DNA of 64,000 nucleotides from Rhodoferax sp. (GCF_030653815.1 NZ_JAURYQ010000008.1:25016-89015); one strand, 5' to 3'; positions 33,751 to 42,625 are shown, counted from the stretch's first letter. Numbers and translations: made by a program. The notes: generated by a model not told the origin, from the letters alone.

Positions 33751-34344
33751 CTAGTCCCGCAGTGCCTTCAGCGCCTCTTGTTGGGCTGGCGTGAGTTGGG
33801 AAGTCTCAACGGCCTGCTCGAACGATATCTGCTCGGTCACCGCAGGCTTCACGCTCGATCTGAAACTCAGACCGGACACTATGGTCGGTGGATTGTTCAA
33901 ATACGCAGACACGGCGTCGACAGTCGCACCTAGTTCGCCGGCGAGCCGTTGAACGAGTTGCCTCGGAATGGTACTTGCGTCCACTGCTCGGTCACGAAAA
34001 CGCATCAACAATAAATTGCTGATGTTCAGTCTTTGAGCTACAGATTTAAACGCAGAGCGAGTCAATTGAACAAATGGATCCGCGACCGCAGCGTTCTGTG
34101 CCGAGCCAATTGCTGTCTGAAATTGCTGCCAAGCCTTTTCGACAACCTGTTCAGACGACACCTGCAGTTCATCGTCGCCTCGGGAGGCATCAATCATCAA
34201 TTCAATCGAGCAGTCCACCAGTGCATTTGCATGTTCTGGATACAGGCTCAGATATTGCTCCAATGTTGTGCGGTCATGTGAGGGTTCAACGGAGAACGCA
34301 AGAAGAACCTCTTCTTCATTCAGTTTCGAATGTTTGACGCTCAT
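33751..34344 (-). CDS. Hypothetical partner of the sigma-like factor
   Basis: A 197-residue soluble protein starting inside the sigma-like stop (ATGA overlap) and ending 2 bp before the ImmA-UvrD gene. The N-terminus (TTLEQYLSLYPEHANALVDC) resembles the short helical segments of anti-sigma-like proteins. The middle (SVAQRLNISNLLLMRFRDRA, then LAGELGATVDAVSAYLNNPP) looks like a degenerate helix-turn-helix. No catalytic motif is seen. Position suggests an anti-sigma factor or repressor controlling the operon, and it is a plausible substrate for the adjacent ImmA/IrrE peptidase. No family is recognised. Confidence 0.6.
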   Translation of the reverse strand: MSVKHSKLNEEEVLLAFSVEPSHDRTTLEQYLSLYPEHANALVDCSIELMIDASRGDDELQVSSEQVVEKAWQQFQTAIGSAQNAAVADPFVQLTRSAFKSVAQRLNISNLLLMRFRDRAVDASTIPRQLVQRLAGELGATVDAVSAYLNNPPTIVSGLSFRSSVKPAVTEQISFEQAVETSQLTPAQQEALKALRD

Positions 34345-35132
34345 AGTTCAGCCTCCTCTTCAAGAATGGCCTTGAGAGCTTTGCAGGCACGATCACGGCG
34401 GTTACGAACCGTCCTTTCGTCACACTGCAGAATACGTGCAATTGTCATGACATCTTGTTCCTTGGCATCAATCGGAATTCCTTTCAAAAGAAGACCGATG
34501 ACTTGCTTTTGATCCGGGGGTAAGCGGTCAATCGCAGCAAAAAGCACCGACCGGAAAGCAGGATCGTCAATTTTTTGAGGGTCGCCGCTCAAAAAGTTCT
34601 CCAGAGCAACTTCGACCTCGGGCGAAACCTCGGGGCCATCCGCATCCTGGGATCTCAGGGGGACAGTTGTTACGTCACCGACTACCGCTTTGAATTTGCG
34701 CAAAACGGACGTTCGAAGCGCGACCATCGCTTGATCGAAGTGAACTTCGTAAAAATCCAGCATATCAGCTTGTGAAGCGCAATCTTTTGTGACCAATACG
34801 ACAAATCGGTTAATGACTTCGTCACGAATATCGGTTGCGCTGCCGATACGAGAGCTCCAGATTTTCGAACGTAGTGACTGGTCTACGCGTTTCATCAGGA
34901 GGCGATATATCTTCTCGAACTGGCCATGTTCGCCATCTGCCCAGGCTCGCCGTAGGAAATAAAGCAGGACCTCCGTTGGCACATGCTCTGGGGCCGTTCT
35001 TGATACACCAGCGAACTGTAGAACTCGTGATGCCGCGTCAACAGACTCCAGTTTTTTGATCCAGGCCTCAATTGCGGGAGGGCGCTGGTAAGGCGTTCCG
35101 TCCTTGTCCTTGCGTTTAAGCGCTTCCGGCAT
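34341..35132 (-). CDS. Sigma-70-like transcription factor
   Basis: A 263-residue protein with a GGAGAAGG ribosome site. The N-terminal half is helical, with a region-2-like segment (IGSATDIRDEVINRFVVLVT). The C-terminus is a clear region-4 helix-turn-helix: LPPDQKQVIGLLLKGIPIDA, then VMTIARILQCDERTVRNRRD and RACKALKAIL. This is how ECF-like sigma factors end. It overlaps its downstream partner by 4 bp and begins 53 bp after ietS. Carrying its own sigma-like factor would let the operon be switched on as a unit. Whether it directs the promoter upstream of ietA or an internal one is not visible. Confidence 0.7.
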   Translation of the reverse strand: MPEALKRKDKDGTPYQRPPAIEAWIKKLESVDAASRVLQFAGVSRTAPEHVPTEVLLYFLRRAWADGEHGQFEKIYRLLMKRVDQSLRSKIWSSRIGSATDIRDEVINRFVVLVTKDCASQADMLDFYEVHFDQAMVALRTSVLRKFKAVVGDVTTVPLRSQDADGPEVSPEVEVALENFLSGDPQKIDDPAFRSVLFAAIDRLPPDQKQVIGLLLKGIPIDAKEQDVMTIARILQCDERTVRNRRDRACKALKAILEEEAEL

Positions 35133-35185
35133 TCCTTCTCCAGTGATGTTGGTTAGGTGGGGTGAATGGGGCTTGGCGGGTTGCG

Positions 35186-37405
35186 CTATCGAATACGAAT
35201 CGGCAGCGACACTTGCGGCTGGATCGGCACCAACGTTTTGGCGTAGGCGCGCAGGATGTCGTTGTAGAGGTCGGCATGTTTCGGGGCTTCCACCGTGATG
35301 ATCAGCGCGTAGCGGATTTTCTCGGCACCTGTGGCGCGGCCCCCTGACTCGCGAGCGTTGTAGTGGATATCGAAGACGGGGTTGTCAAGACTGCTACCGA
35401 GCATGCCTTTGGCACCGTGGAGGACGGTTTCCCATTTGCCGAGGTCTGAGCGGCGCTCCTCCTCGGTGGCGTACTTCTTCATGTCGAAGAAGCCCTTGGT
35501 GTCGGCATTGGCCTTGCCGTCCTTGATTTTCTTGTCACTGGGCCGGAACACAATCTCCAGCCCTGCGCGCGTATAGGCCGCCGCATCCTGCGGATCAGTT
35601 GGCGATGCGTAGCAAAATGTTGCCTTGAGGCGCACTTTGCCGTTCAAACCCCCAGCTGGCAGGGGTAGCGTGGCACGAAGGTACTTGCCGGGTTTCAACT
35701 CGCCCTGGTAAACCACACGCGCTACGCCCGCAGGGCAGGTGATGATCTCCATCAGGTCTTCTGGCACTTTGCCCCAACCTACCTCAACTTTGTCGTGGGT
35801 TGATGCATCGGCCGCATGGACCAGCAAGGCTTTGATTGCCAGTGGTGTCAACTCGGCACCCAGAATGGCGCGGACGCCCACTGCATTACGCAGCAGGTAA
35901 GGAGAGGCGAAACTGGTGCCGAGTTGTGGGGCCAGCAGCGGTTTCTTTCCCGGGGACAGCACATGAAAATACTTGGCCGCATCTCCGCCAAAAGCCATCA
36001 AATCCGGTTTGACTACACCTGGGCTGCGGCCGGGGCCGATGGCGCTGTAGGGTGCTCTTGCCCACCCCGCTTCGGTACCGTTGGTGGCACCAACGGCCAG
36101 TGCGTTCACGCAGTCCGACGGCACCTGTACTCGGGCATTGCCGACAGAGCGGTCCATTTCGCCGTTGTTACCGACCGCGACGGTCATCAAGGTATCGCCG
36201 TCGGCTAACAGATCATCAATTACCGAGGTCCAGGCGTGAACGTCGGTGTCTTCGATGGGCAGGTCAGGCCCAAGGCTAAGATTGACGAACTGGTATTGGC
36301 GCGACAGCAGAACCTGTTCGACAAAGCCCAAAGTGCGATACAGCTCCAGGGGGTCTTCCGCATCGGCATCCTTGTCGAGTACACGTAAGTGATCAACATA
36401 GGCAAACGGGCGTTGCGCGGTGCCGTTTGGCTGGATGGGGCCGAACAGGAATGCAGAAGTCACCCCGAGACCATGTTCCAAGCCTTGTGGATCGTCTTCG
36501 GCATTTTCATCAAGAACCCGGTATGACCGCAGCCAGGGACCGATCGCATGCTCTTTCGGCAAGCCGCCGTCCAGGATGGCCACCTTGGGCTCGGACGAAA
36601 ACGGCTGTTCGGTCGGCAGGCTGCAACTGACCGTCACGCTGCCCGTGCGATGCACGGGGCGCATGCCGCGCAGCCTGGGCATTGGCCGGATCACACGCAC
36701 GAATACAAACTCCGCCAGCCGATCAATGCTGTCATGCTTACCTTCGACCGGAACGAACCACATGTTGCCTGCCGTGAAGCCGAGGTCACTGTGGATTTTG
36801 ACGTCTACATCTTTCGCGTATTTGGCGAACGCCCGCTGGACAAACAAATGGTTCTCGTCGGGCAACAGGTGAAGGCCTACTTCAAAGAAGCGATCCTTCT
36901 TGTGCCCGTGGCTGACGATTCGCTCCTGGGGGGCGAATACAGAGAACTTCTCAATATGCGCGAGATCACCGGCTTCGTCTGATTCGGGTTCGATGCCTTT
37001 GGTCCAGGCTTTGAGATGGCGAAATGCTTGACGCTTGCCGGCGACAAACAACTCAGTTGTTGTGCATTCCCTGGTGGGGCCTTTCTTTGTCCAGCCGTCC
37101 GGGGTTAACTTGACGGTTCTGCTGCCTACTGATTCCAGGCCGACGGTACGCAGCATCGCCACTGGAAAGAACGATCGGGCGATGTAGCTGGGATTCATCG
37201 TCAGGCGTGCAACGCCAAAGTCACCGGGGCATGCTTGCGATGGCAATGCGTCCAGCGCCGCAGCTGCGTCAGAAAACTGGGGTGTTAGTCGCTCTCTGGC
37301 CTGCTGCAAGGTATAGACCTCAGCCTTGCCCGGCATGCGTTTTGGCCCCTTGATATCGTGTGTGAGCAGTTCGCCGCGTCCGATCAGAAAATTGGTTTGG
37401 CTCAT
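35186..37405 (-). CDS. ietS: Subtilisin-like S8 serine protease, IetS-type
   Basis: A 739-residue protein with an S8 peptidase domain in the middle. The catalytic Asp is in VAILDGGLPKEHAIG near residue 280, the His in GLEHGLGVTSAFLFG near 315 and the Ser in LGTSFASPYLLRNA near 500, so the triad looks complete. There is no signal peptide, so it is intracellular. The N-terminal 250 and C-terminal 200 residues are specific to proteases paired with AAA+ ATPases. It overlaps the ATPase gene by 4 bp. ATPase-protease pairs of this type are known as IetAS, first described for plasmid stability/incompatibility and later reported as anti-phage. A regulated intracellular protease acting as effector is inferred. 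Confidence 0.88.
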   Translation of the reverse strand: MSQTNFLIGRGELLTHDIKGPKRMPGKAEVYTLQQARERLTPQFSDAAAALDALPSQACPGDFGVARLTMNPSYIARSFFPVAMLRTVGLESVGSRTVKLTPDGWTKKGPTRECTTTELFVAGKRQAFRHLKAWTKGIEPESDEAGDLAHIEKFSVFAPQERIVSHGHKKDRFFEVGLHLLPDENHLFVQRAFAKYAKDVDVKIHSDLGFTAGNMWFVPVEGKHDSIDRLAEFVFVRVIRPMPRLRGMRPVHRTGSVTVSCSLPTEQPFSSEPKVAILDGGLPKEHAIGPWLRSYRVLDENAEDDPQGLEHGLGVTSAFLFGPIQPNGTAQRPFAYVDHLRVLDKDADAEDPLELYRTLGFVEQVLLSRQYQFVNLSLGPDLPIEDTDVHAWTSVIDDLLADGDTLMTVAVGNNGEMDRSVGNARVQVPSDCVNALAVGATNGTEAGWARAPYSAIGPGRSPGVVKPDLMAFGGDAAKYFHVLSPGKKPLLAPQLGTSFASPYLLRNAVGVRAILGAELTPLAIKALLVHAADASTHDKVEVGWGKVPEDLMEIITCPAGVARVVYQGELKPGKYLRATLPLPAGGLNGKVRLKATFCYASPTDPQDAAAYTRAGLEIVFRPSDKKIKDGKANADTKGFFDMKKYATEEERRSDLGKWETVLHGAKGMLGSSLDNPVFDIHYNARESGGRATGAEKIRYALIITVEAPKHADLYNDILRAYAKTLVPIQPQVSLPIRIR

Positions 37406-38568
37406 GCTTCAAGTTCCCTTTTCGATGTTTTCTTTGTGGTTGACGGCTGTTCGGCGGTGTACTTACGGATGGTGTCTCGGCTTACACCTGTGAGCTCGGA
37501 GACCGTGTGCTGTGACAGACGGGTCTGTTTAGCCAGCAGTACGGCCAGATCAATGCGCGCCTGACGATCCAGCACAAGAGCCCGTGATTTGACGAATTCT
37601 TCAATCAGGTCGGCATCTGATGCCGTTCCAAGTGCCACCGCGCGTCGGAAGCGCTGGATGTCGCGCTCAATGTCGCTGAACGACTCGCCATTGAAGGCGA
37701 AAGTCAGGATGTCAATCCAGCGACCAAACAATGCAAAGTCTGGACCGAGAAATCGCTTGATGGCTGCTTTGACGGCTGGTGTTTCTGGCGTCTTGAAATT
37801 GACGACCAGATCGAATCGGCGCCACAGCGCCGGATCGATCAGCTCCGGATGGTTGGTGGCCGCCAGCAGCAGGCCCGTGGCAGGCCACTCATCGACCTCC
37901 TGCAGAATGACAGTGACAAGGCGCTTCAACTCGCCGATGTCGGTCTCGTCGCTACGGCGTTTGGCAACGGCATCGATTTCATCCAGCAAGAGTACGCAGG
38001 GACTGCGTTTCGCGAAATCAAGTGCAGTGCGCAGGTTGCTCCCACTTCGTCCGAGCAGGCTGCTCATGACGGCGGTCAGGTCCAATACATACAGCGGGAC
38101 CTCCAATTGCGCAGCAAGCCAGCGTGCTGTCAATGTTTTGCCAACGCCTGGTGGTCCGACAAAGATTGCCGAGCGCGTCGGGCTTAATCCCATTGAGGCG
38201 AGGCGTTCCGTCTGTCGACGCTCCTGAATGAGTTGACTCAACGTCTCTTCGAGGCTGATTGACAACAACGGCTGCTCTCGATCTGGTGTGTCCTTGAAGA
38301 CTTTCAGAAGTGAAAGTCGTGACTCGTCATCGACCGGCAATGTTTGGGTGGGTAGGGCAGGCTGCATGGCCTTGCGCATGGGGGCGCTTGCTCGATGCGT
38401 CTTAGTGCGTAGATAGAGGTCTAACTGTTCAGCCAGCTCTGGGTCGGTGTTGCGGTACTTCCGGACTAGCCGGGCCACGAACAGGCGTACATCTTCGCTC
38501 TGCTCGGCAAGAGCCAGTCTAATGACTTGGGCTAAATCTGATTGAACTTCGTTCATTTCGTCCAACAT
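37402..38568 (-). CDS. ietA: AAA+ ATPase, IetA-type
   Basis: A 388-residue ATPase. A helical N-terminal region (about 1-130) precedes the AAA module with Walker A VGPPGVGKTLTARWL near 140, Walker B CVLLLDEIDAVAKRR near 192, sensor 1 LLLAATNHPE and arginine-finger region DPALWRRFDLVV. The last 50 residues hold a helix-turn-helix-like segment (LSQHTVSELTGVSRDTIRKY), which could bind DNA. It is the first gene of the nine-gene run and overlaps the protease gene by 4 bp. In IetAS pairs the ATPase is thought to control the protease. The start ATG 38568 follows an AT-rich region. ATG 38556 is an alternative. Confidence 0.88.
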   Translation of the reverse strand: MLDEMNEVQSDLAQVIRLALAEQSEDVRLFVARLVRKYRNTDPELAEQLDLYLRTKTHRASAPMRKAMQPALPTQTLPVDDESRLSLLKVFKDTPDREQPLLSISLEETLSQLIQERRQTERLASMGLSPTRSAIFVGPPGVGKTLTARWLAAQLEVPLYVLDLTAVMSSLLGRSGSNLRTALDFAKRSPCVLLLDEIDAVAKRRSDETDIGELKRLVTVILQEVDEWPATGLLLAATNHPELIDPALWRRFDLVVNFKTPETPAVKAAIKRFLGPDFALFGRWIDILTFAFNGESFSDIERDIQRFRRAVALGTASDADLIEEFVKSRALVLDRQARIDLAVLLAKQTRLSQHTVSELTGVSRDTIRKYTAEQPSTTKKTSKRELEA

Positions 38569-38640
38569 TTATGTAAATAATTGATTTTAAAAGAAAAAAT
38601 ATAATTTAAAAGTGGAATAAGAAAATTATCTCACGTTTTG
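38569..38640 (-). promoter_or_regulatory. AT-rich promoter region of the defence operon
   Basis: About 70 bp of strikingly AT-rich DNA (runs such as AAAAGAAAAAATATAATTTAAAA) directly upstream of ietA, in a GC-rich surrounding. It is the only long AT-rich gap before the nine genes and is the likely site of their promoter. Individual -35 and -10 boxes cannot be chosen with confidence. Confidence 0.5.
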
Positions 38641-39227
38641 AAGCGACTGTGAAGGTGTGTGGGGATCTGGTGCCGAATTCAGGCGAGTCATGCTGGCGGC
38701 ACATTGCATAACGTGCCCGGCTGGCCCCGAGCGTCCGCCAGTAAGGGCGGCGGTGTTGGCAGGCTGCGCCACTTGCTATCCGGACTGGTTTGTTCGCATC
38801 GATATTCGACAAAGCAGCAATATTTACTGCGCAGTGAATCTTGTTGACCCACGCAGGGCATCCCGGCGTTGCCGCCGTCGGGCTCGCGGGCGTTGCCCCA
38901 CGCCTCGTACCGAGTTGCGCCCATGCGGCTTTGATCCCTGACGCCTCCGGCCTCTACTTCGTTCCTGGCCTGCGCGCTGCGCTTGCCTTTCGTGACTTCG
39001 TTGAAGGTGGGTTGGGTGGTCTTGCTGTTTCCTTTTAGCCGTATCTTGAGCTTGATCGGCGGATGTGGCGTGGTCTACGTCCTGGAGCGGTCAGGCTGGA
39101 TTGAAGCTGATTGTGAATGCCTCAACATTTTTGTTTCGACGCAAAATTCCCAAAGTGATCTTATGTTTGGCGTAGGTTTTGGCGTAGGTTTTTGATCTAC
39201 CAGGTATGTTTTCATTGGTAGATTGAT
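38641..39227. other. Island-edge stretch with no supported gene
   Basis: Nearly 590 bp between the defence operon promoter and the tRNA-Gly fragment. Open frames here lack family motifs. It includes a tandem 12-bp repeat (GGCGTAGGTTTT twice, near 39169-39193) and TCTACCA/TGGTAGA elements at 39196, 39216 and 39229 in alternating orientation. It looks like decayed mobile-element sequence at an insertion boundary. Confidence 0.4.
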
Positions 39228-39250
39228 TTCTACCATTGAACTACACCCGC
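39228..39250 (-). pseudogene. 5' fragment of a tRNA-Gly gene
   Basis: Read on the minus strand, the 23 nt begin GCGGGTGTAGTTCAATGG and continue TAGAA, identical or nearly so to the acceptor arm and D arm of bacterial tRNA-Gly(UCC). After position 23 the match stops and no anticodon or T arm follows. The fragment faces the island, so the 3' part of the tRNA has been lost or displaced at this boundary. Confidence 0.65.
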
Positions 39251-39337
39251 GTATGACCTGAAAGGTCTTCAAGAGGCGCTAGTGTACATGCTCGCAGCCA
39301 CCCCTTTGGGGAGCGGCGCCTCGCAGCGATAGGCCCG

Positions 39338-40807
39338 TTATTTCAGGATGTCACCGATGCACAGGTACTTGATTTCCACGTAGTCATCAATGCCGTGGTG
39401 CGAACCTTCGCGGCCCAGGCCGGATTGCTTGACGCCACCAAATGGCACATGTTCGGTTGCCAGAATGCCCACGTTGATGCCGACCATGCCATATTCCAGC
39501 GCCTCGCTGACGCGGAAGATGCGGCCCACGTCGCGGCTGTAAAAATAGCTCGCCAGACCGAATTCGGTGTTGTTGGCGGCATCCACGGCTTCCTGCTCGG
39601 TCTGGAACTTGAAGATCGGGGCGAATGGGCCAAAGGTTTCTTCCTTGGCGCACAGCATGTCGGCGGTGGCATCAGCCACCACGGTCGGCTCGAAGAACTG
39701 GCCACTTAGGCGTTTGCCGCCCACCAGCAAGCGGGCACCCTTGGCCACCGCATCGTTCACATGGCGCTCCACCTTTAGCAGCGCGGCTTCTTCGATCAAC
39801 GGACCCTGGTTGACGCCGTCCTCAAAACCATTGCCGACCTTGGCGGTTTTGACCTTGGCGGCAAACTTGGTGACGAATTCGTCGTACACGCCTGCCTGCA
39901 CGTACAGGCGGTTGGAGCAGACGCAGGTCTGGCCGGCGTTGCGGTATTTGGAGGCAAAGGCGCCTTCCACCGCGCTGTCGATGTCGGCATCGTCAAACAC
40001 GATGAAAGGCGCGTTGCCGCCGAGTTCGAGCGAGAGTTTCTTGACGGTCGGAGCGCTTTGCGCCATCAGGATGCGGCCCACTTCGGTCGAGCCGGTGAAG
40101 CTGATGTGGCGCACCACGTCGCTGGCGCACAGCACCTTGCCCACGGCAATCGAGTTGTCGGCGTCGGCCGTGATCATGTTGAGCACGCCGGCCGGAATGC
40201 CGGCGCGAATCGCCAGCTCGGCCGCCGCCAGGGCGGTCAGCGGGGTCAACTCCGCCGGTTTGATGATGACCGTGCAGCCGGCGGCCAGCGCGGGCGCCAC
40301 TTTGCGGGTGATCATGGCAATGGGAAAGTTCCAGGGCGTGATGGCGGCGCAGACGCCAATGGGCTGACGCAGCACCATCAGGCGGCGGTTGTTGTCAAAC
40401 TGGGGCAGGGTTTCGCCGTTGATGCGCTTGGCCTCTTCGGCAAACCACTCGACAAAGCTGGCGCCGTAAGCCACTTCACCCTTGGCTTCCGGCAGCGGCT
40501 TGCCCTGCTCGGCGGTCATGATGCGGCCCAGGTCGTCCTGATTGGCCATCAGCAGGTCATACCACTTGCGCAAAATGATGCTGCGCTCTTTGGCGGTCTT
40601 GCTGCGCCAGGCCGGCCAGGCGGCATTGGCGGCGGCGATTGCAGCTTCGGCCTCAGCCGGGCCCAGGTTGGCCACGTCGGCCAGATGGGCACCGGTGGCG
40701 GGGTCGTTCACGGCAAAGCGGCTGGCGCCAGCGACCCATTGGCCGTTGATGAGGGCGTCGGTCTTGAGCAGGGAAGGGTCTTTCAGCAGGGACAGGGGAG
40801 ATGACAT
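39338..40807 (-). CDS. gabD: NAD(P)-dependent succinate-semialdehyde dehydrogenase
   Basis: A 489-residue aldehyde dehydrogenase. The start at 40807 gives the family N-terminus (LLKTDALINGQWVAGASRFA). The cofactor region TPWNFPIAMITRKVAPALAA and FTGSTEVGR, the catalytic Glu in LELGGNAPFIVFDDAD and the catalytic Cys in NAGQTCVCSNRLYV (CVC, as in GabD) are present, as is the C-terminal GLGREGSHHGIDDY. It oxidises succinate semialdehyde to succinate, completing the breakdown of GABA made by the GabT encoded 6 kb upstream in the same direction. It is the last gene of the catabolic cluster. Confidence 0.93.
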   Translation of the reverse strand: MSSPLSLLKDPSLLKTDALINGQWVAGASRFAVNDPATGAHLADVANLGPAEAEAAIAAANAAWPAWRSKTAKERSIILRKWYDLLMANQDDLGRIMTAEQGKPLPEAKGEVAYGASFVEWFAEEAKRINGETLPQFDNNRRLMVLRQPIGVCAAITPWNFPIAMITRKVAPALAAGCTVIIKPAELTPLTALAAAELAIRAGIPAGVLNMITADADNSIAVGKVLCASDVVRHISFTGSTEVGRILMAQSAPTVKKLSLELGGNAPFIVFDDADIDSAVEGAFASKYRNAGQTCVCSNRLYVQAGVYDEFVTKFAAKVKTAKVGNGFEDGVNQGPLIEEAALLKVERHVNDAVAKGARLLVGGKRLSGQFFEPTVVADATADMLCAKEETFGPFAPIFKFQTEQEAVDAANNTEFGLASYFYSRDVGRIFRVSEALEYGMVGINVGILATEHVPFGGVKQSGLGREGSHHGIDDYVEIKYLCIGDILK

Positions 40808-40845
40808 GGTGCGTGTTCCAAAAAATGTGGGGTGACTGTTGAATA

Positions 40846-41787
40846 TTAACGTCTGGTGACTCCGGGCAGGACGCACAGCATTTCGTACAGCAAATTGGCC
40901 CCGAGCAGTGCGGTATTTCCGGAGGTGTCGTAGGCGGGTGAGACTTCCACCAGGTCGCCACCCACCAGGTTGAGCCCGTGGCAGCCGCGAATGATTTCCA
41001 GCGCCTGCGGCACGCTCAGACCGCCAATTTCGGGCGTGCCGGTGCCGCCTGCATAGGCGGGGTCGATGCCGTCGATGTCAAAGCTGAGGTAGCAGGGCGT
41101 GGTGCCGATGTGGGCGCGGATTTTGGCCATCAGGGGCGCGAGCGACTGGTACCAGATTTCATGCGCGGGCACCAGGGTAAAACCTTGCTGGCGCGGCCAG
41201 TCGAAGTCGTCAGAGGCGTAGCCGCTGCCGCGCAGGCCGATCTGGAACACCTTGTGACAATCCAGCAGGTTTTCTTCAACAGCGCGGCGAAACGGCGTGC
41301 CGTGCGCAATGCGCTCGCCAAACATGTCCGGATTCACGTCCGCGTGCGCGTCCACGTGCACCAGGGCTACCGGGCCGTATCTGGTGGCCAGGGCGCGAAG
41401 AATGGGCAGGGCGATGGTGTGATCACCACCCAGCGTCAAGGGAATGCAATTGGCAGCCAGCACGGGTTCGTAAAACGCCGTGATGATGGCCAGCGACTTT
41501 TCCAGGGAATAGGTGTTGATGGGCACATCACCCAGATCGGCCACCTGCAGGGTATCAAAGGGCGCAGCGCCGGTGGCCATGTTGTAGGGCCGGATCAGGC
41601 TGGATTCGGCGCGAATCTGGCGTGGCCCAAAACGCGCACCAGGACGGTGCGAGGTGCCGATGTCGAGCGGAATACCAATGAACGCCGCATCGAGTCCTTG
41701 CGCCGACTCGACCACAGGCAGGCGCATCATGCTGGCAATGCCACCAAAACGTGGCATGGCGTTGCCTGACAGAGGCTGATTTTTCAT
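40846..41787 (-). CDS. Ureohydrolase: agmatinase or guanidinobutyrase
   Basis: A 313-residue manganese enzyme of the arginase family. The metal-binding motifs are LTLGGDHTIALPIL, VHVDAHADVN and LSFDIDGIDPAYAGGTGTPE, all intact. It hydrolyses a guanidino compound to urea plus an amine. Between a GABA dehydrogenase gene and a polyamine-type ABC importer, 4-guanidinobutyrate (yielding GABA directly) is an attractive substrate, as is agmatine (yielding putrescine). The sequence alone does not decide. The start at 41787 follows a longer open frame, and it lies 38 bp upstream of gabD. Confidence 0.88.
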   Translation of the reverse strand: MKNQPLSGNAMPRFGGIASMMRLPVVESAQGLDAAFIGIPLDIGTSHRPGARFGPRQIRAESSLIRPYNMATGAAPFDTLQVADLGDVPINTYSLEKSLAIITAFYEPVLAANCIPLTLGGDHTIALPILRALATRYGPVALVHVDAHADVNPDMFGERIAHGTPFRRAVEENLLDCHKVFQIGLRGSGYASDDFDWPRQQGFTLVPAHEIWYQSLAPLMAKIRAHIGTTPCYLSFDIDGIDPAYAGGTGTPEIGGLSVPQALEIIRGCHGLNLVGGDLVEVSPAYDTSGNTALLGANLLYEMLCVLPGVTRR

Positions 41788-41795
41788 TGTCGTGC

Positions 41796-42620
41796 TCAAT
41801 GCCTTCTGCCGCGCAACCACTCCAGCACCAGCATCAGCGACGTGGTGAAGATGATCAGCAGGGTGGCCACGGCGGCAATGGTTGGGTTGATGTTTTCGCG
41901 GATGCCGGTGAACATCTGGCGCGGCAGGGTCACCTGGTCGGGACCGGCGATGAACAGGGTCACCACCACTTCGTCAAATGAGGTGGCAAAGGCAAACAGC
42001 GCACCCGAGATGACGCCCGGCGCAATGATCGGCAAGGTGACGCGGAAAAACGTGGTGAGGTGGCCGGCGCCCAAGCTTAAAGATGCGCGGATCAAATTCT
42101 CATTGAAACTTTGCAGCGTGGCCAGCACGGTGGTCAGCACAAAGGGCGCCCCCAGGGCCGCATGCACCAAAATCAGTCCCAGATAGGTGTCATTGAGTCC
42201 AATTTTTGCGAAGAACAAATAGGTGCTCACCCCCACCACCACAATCGGCACCACCATGGGTGCGATCAGCAGGCTCATCAGCAGGCCCTTGCCCCAAAAA
42301 TTGGCCCGTGCCAGGCCAACTGCGGCCATGGTACCAAGAATGGTGGCCAGGACGGTGGCCAAAGGCGCCACGATGAAACTGTTGCGGGTGGCACGGCTCC
42401 AGGCATCCGATGTGAACAGGTTTTCATACCACTGCAAGGACCAACCGGGCATGGGGTAAGCCAGGAATGAACTGCTTGAGAACGACAGTGGCATGATGGC
42501 CAGGATCGGCAGCAGCAAAAACAGCAGCACCAGCACGCCGACACCGCGCAGTAAATACCAGCCGATCTTGTCGGGCAGGGTGGCGTAGGCTGGGAATATG
42601 GGGCGGGCGGGAAGTGACAT
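41796..42620 (-). CDS. ABC importer permease, PotC-like
   Basis: A 274-residue inner-membrane protein with six predicted helices and the EAA loop in NLIRASLSLGAGHLTTFFRV, TLPIIAPGV. It is the second permease of a polyamine/opine-type importer. The start at 42620 lies 5 bp after the first permease gene and the end lies 8 bp before the ureohydrolase start. The substrate is likely GABA, guanidinobutyrate, agmatine or putrescine, judged from the adjacent catabolic genes. Confidence 0.9.
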   Translation of the reverse strand: MSLPARPIFPAYATLPDKIGWYLLRGVGVLVLLFLLLPILAIMPLSFSSSSFLAYPMPGWSLQWYENLFTSDAWSRATRNSFIVAPLATVLATILGTMAAVGLARANFWGKGLLMSLLIAPMVVPIVVVGVSTYLFFAKIGLNDTYLGLILVHAALGAPFVLTTVLATLQSFNENLIRASLSLGAGHLTTFFRVTLPIIAPGVISGALFAFATSFDEVVVTLFIAGPDQVTLPRQMFTGIRENINPTIAAVATLLIIFTTSLMLVLEWLRGRRH

Positions 42621-42625
42621 GTGGT

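Noticed and set aside
38657..39038. Several overlapping short frames between ietA and the tRNA fragment
   Set aside because: None has a credible start or motif, so the stretch is described as decayed boundary DNA.
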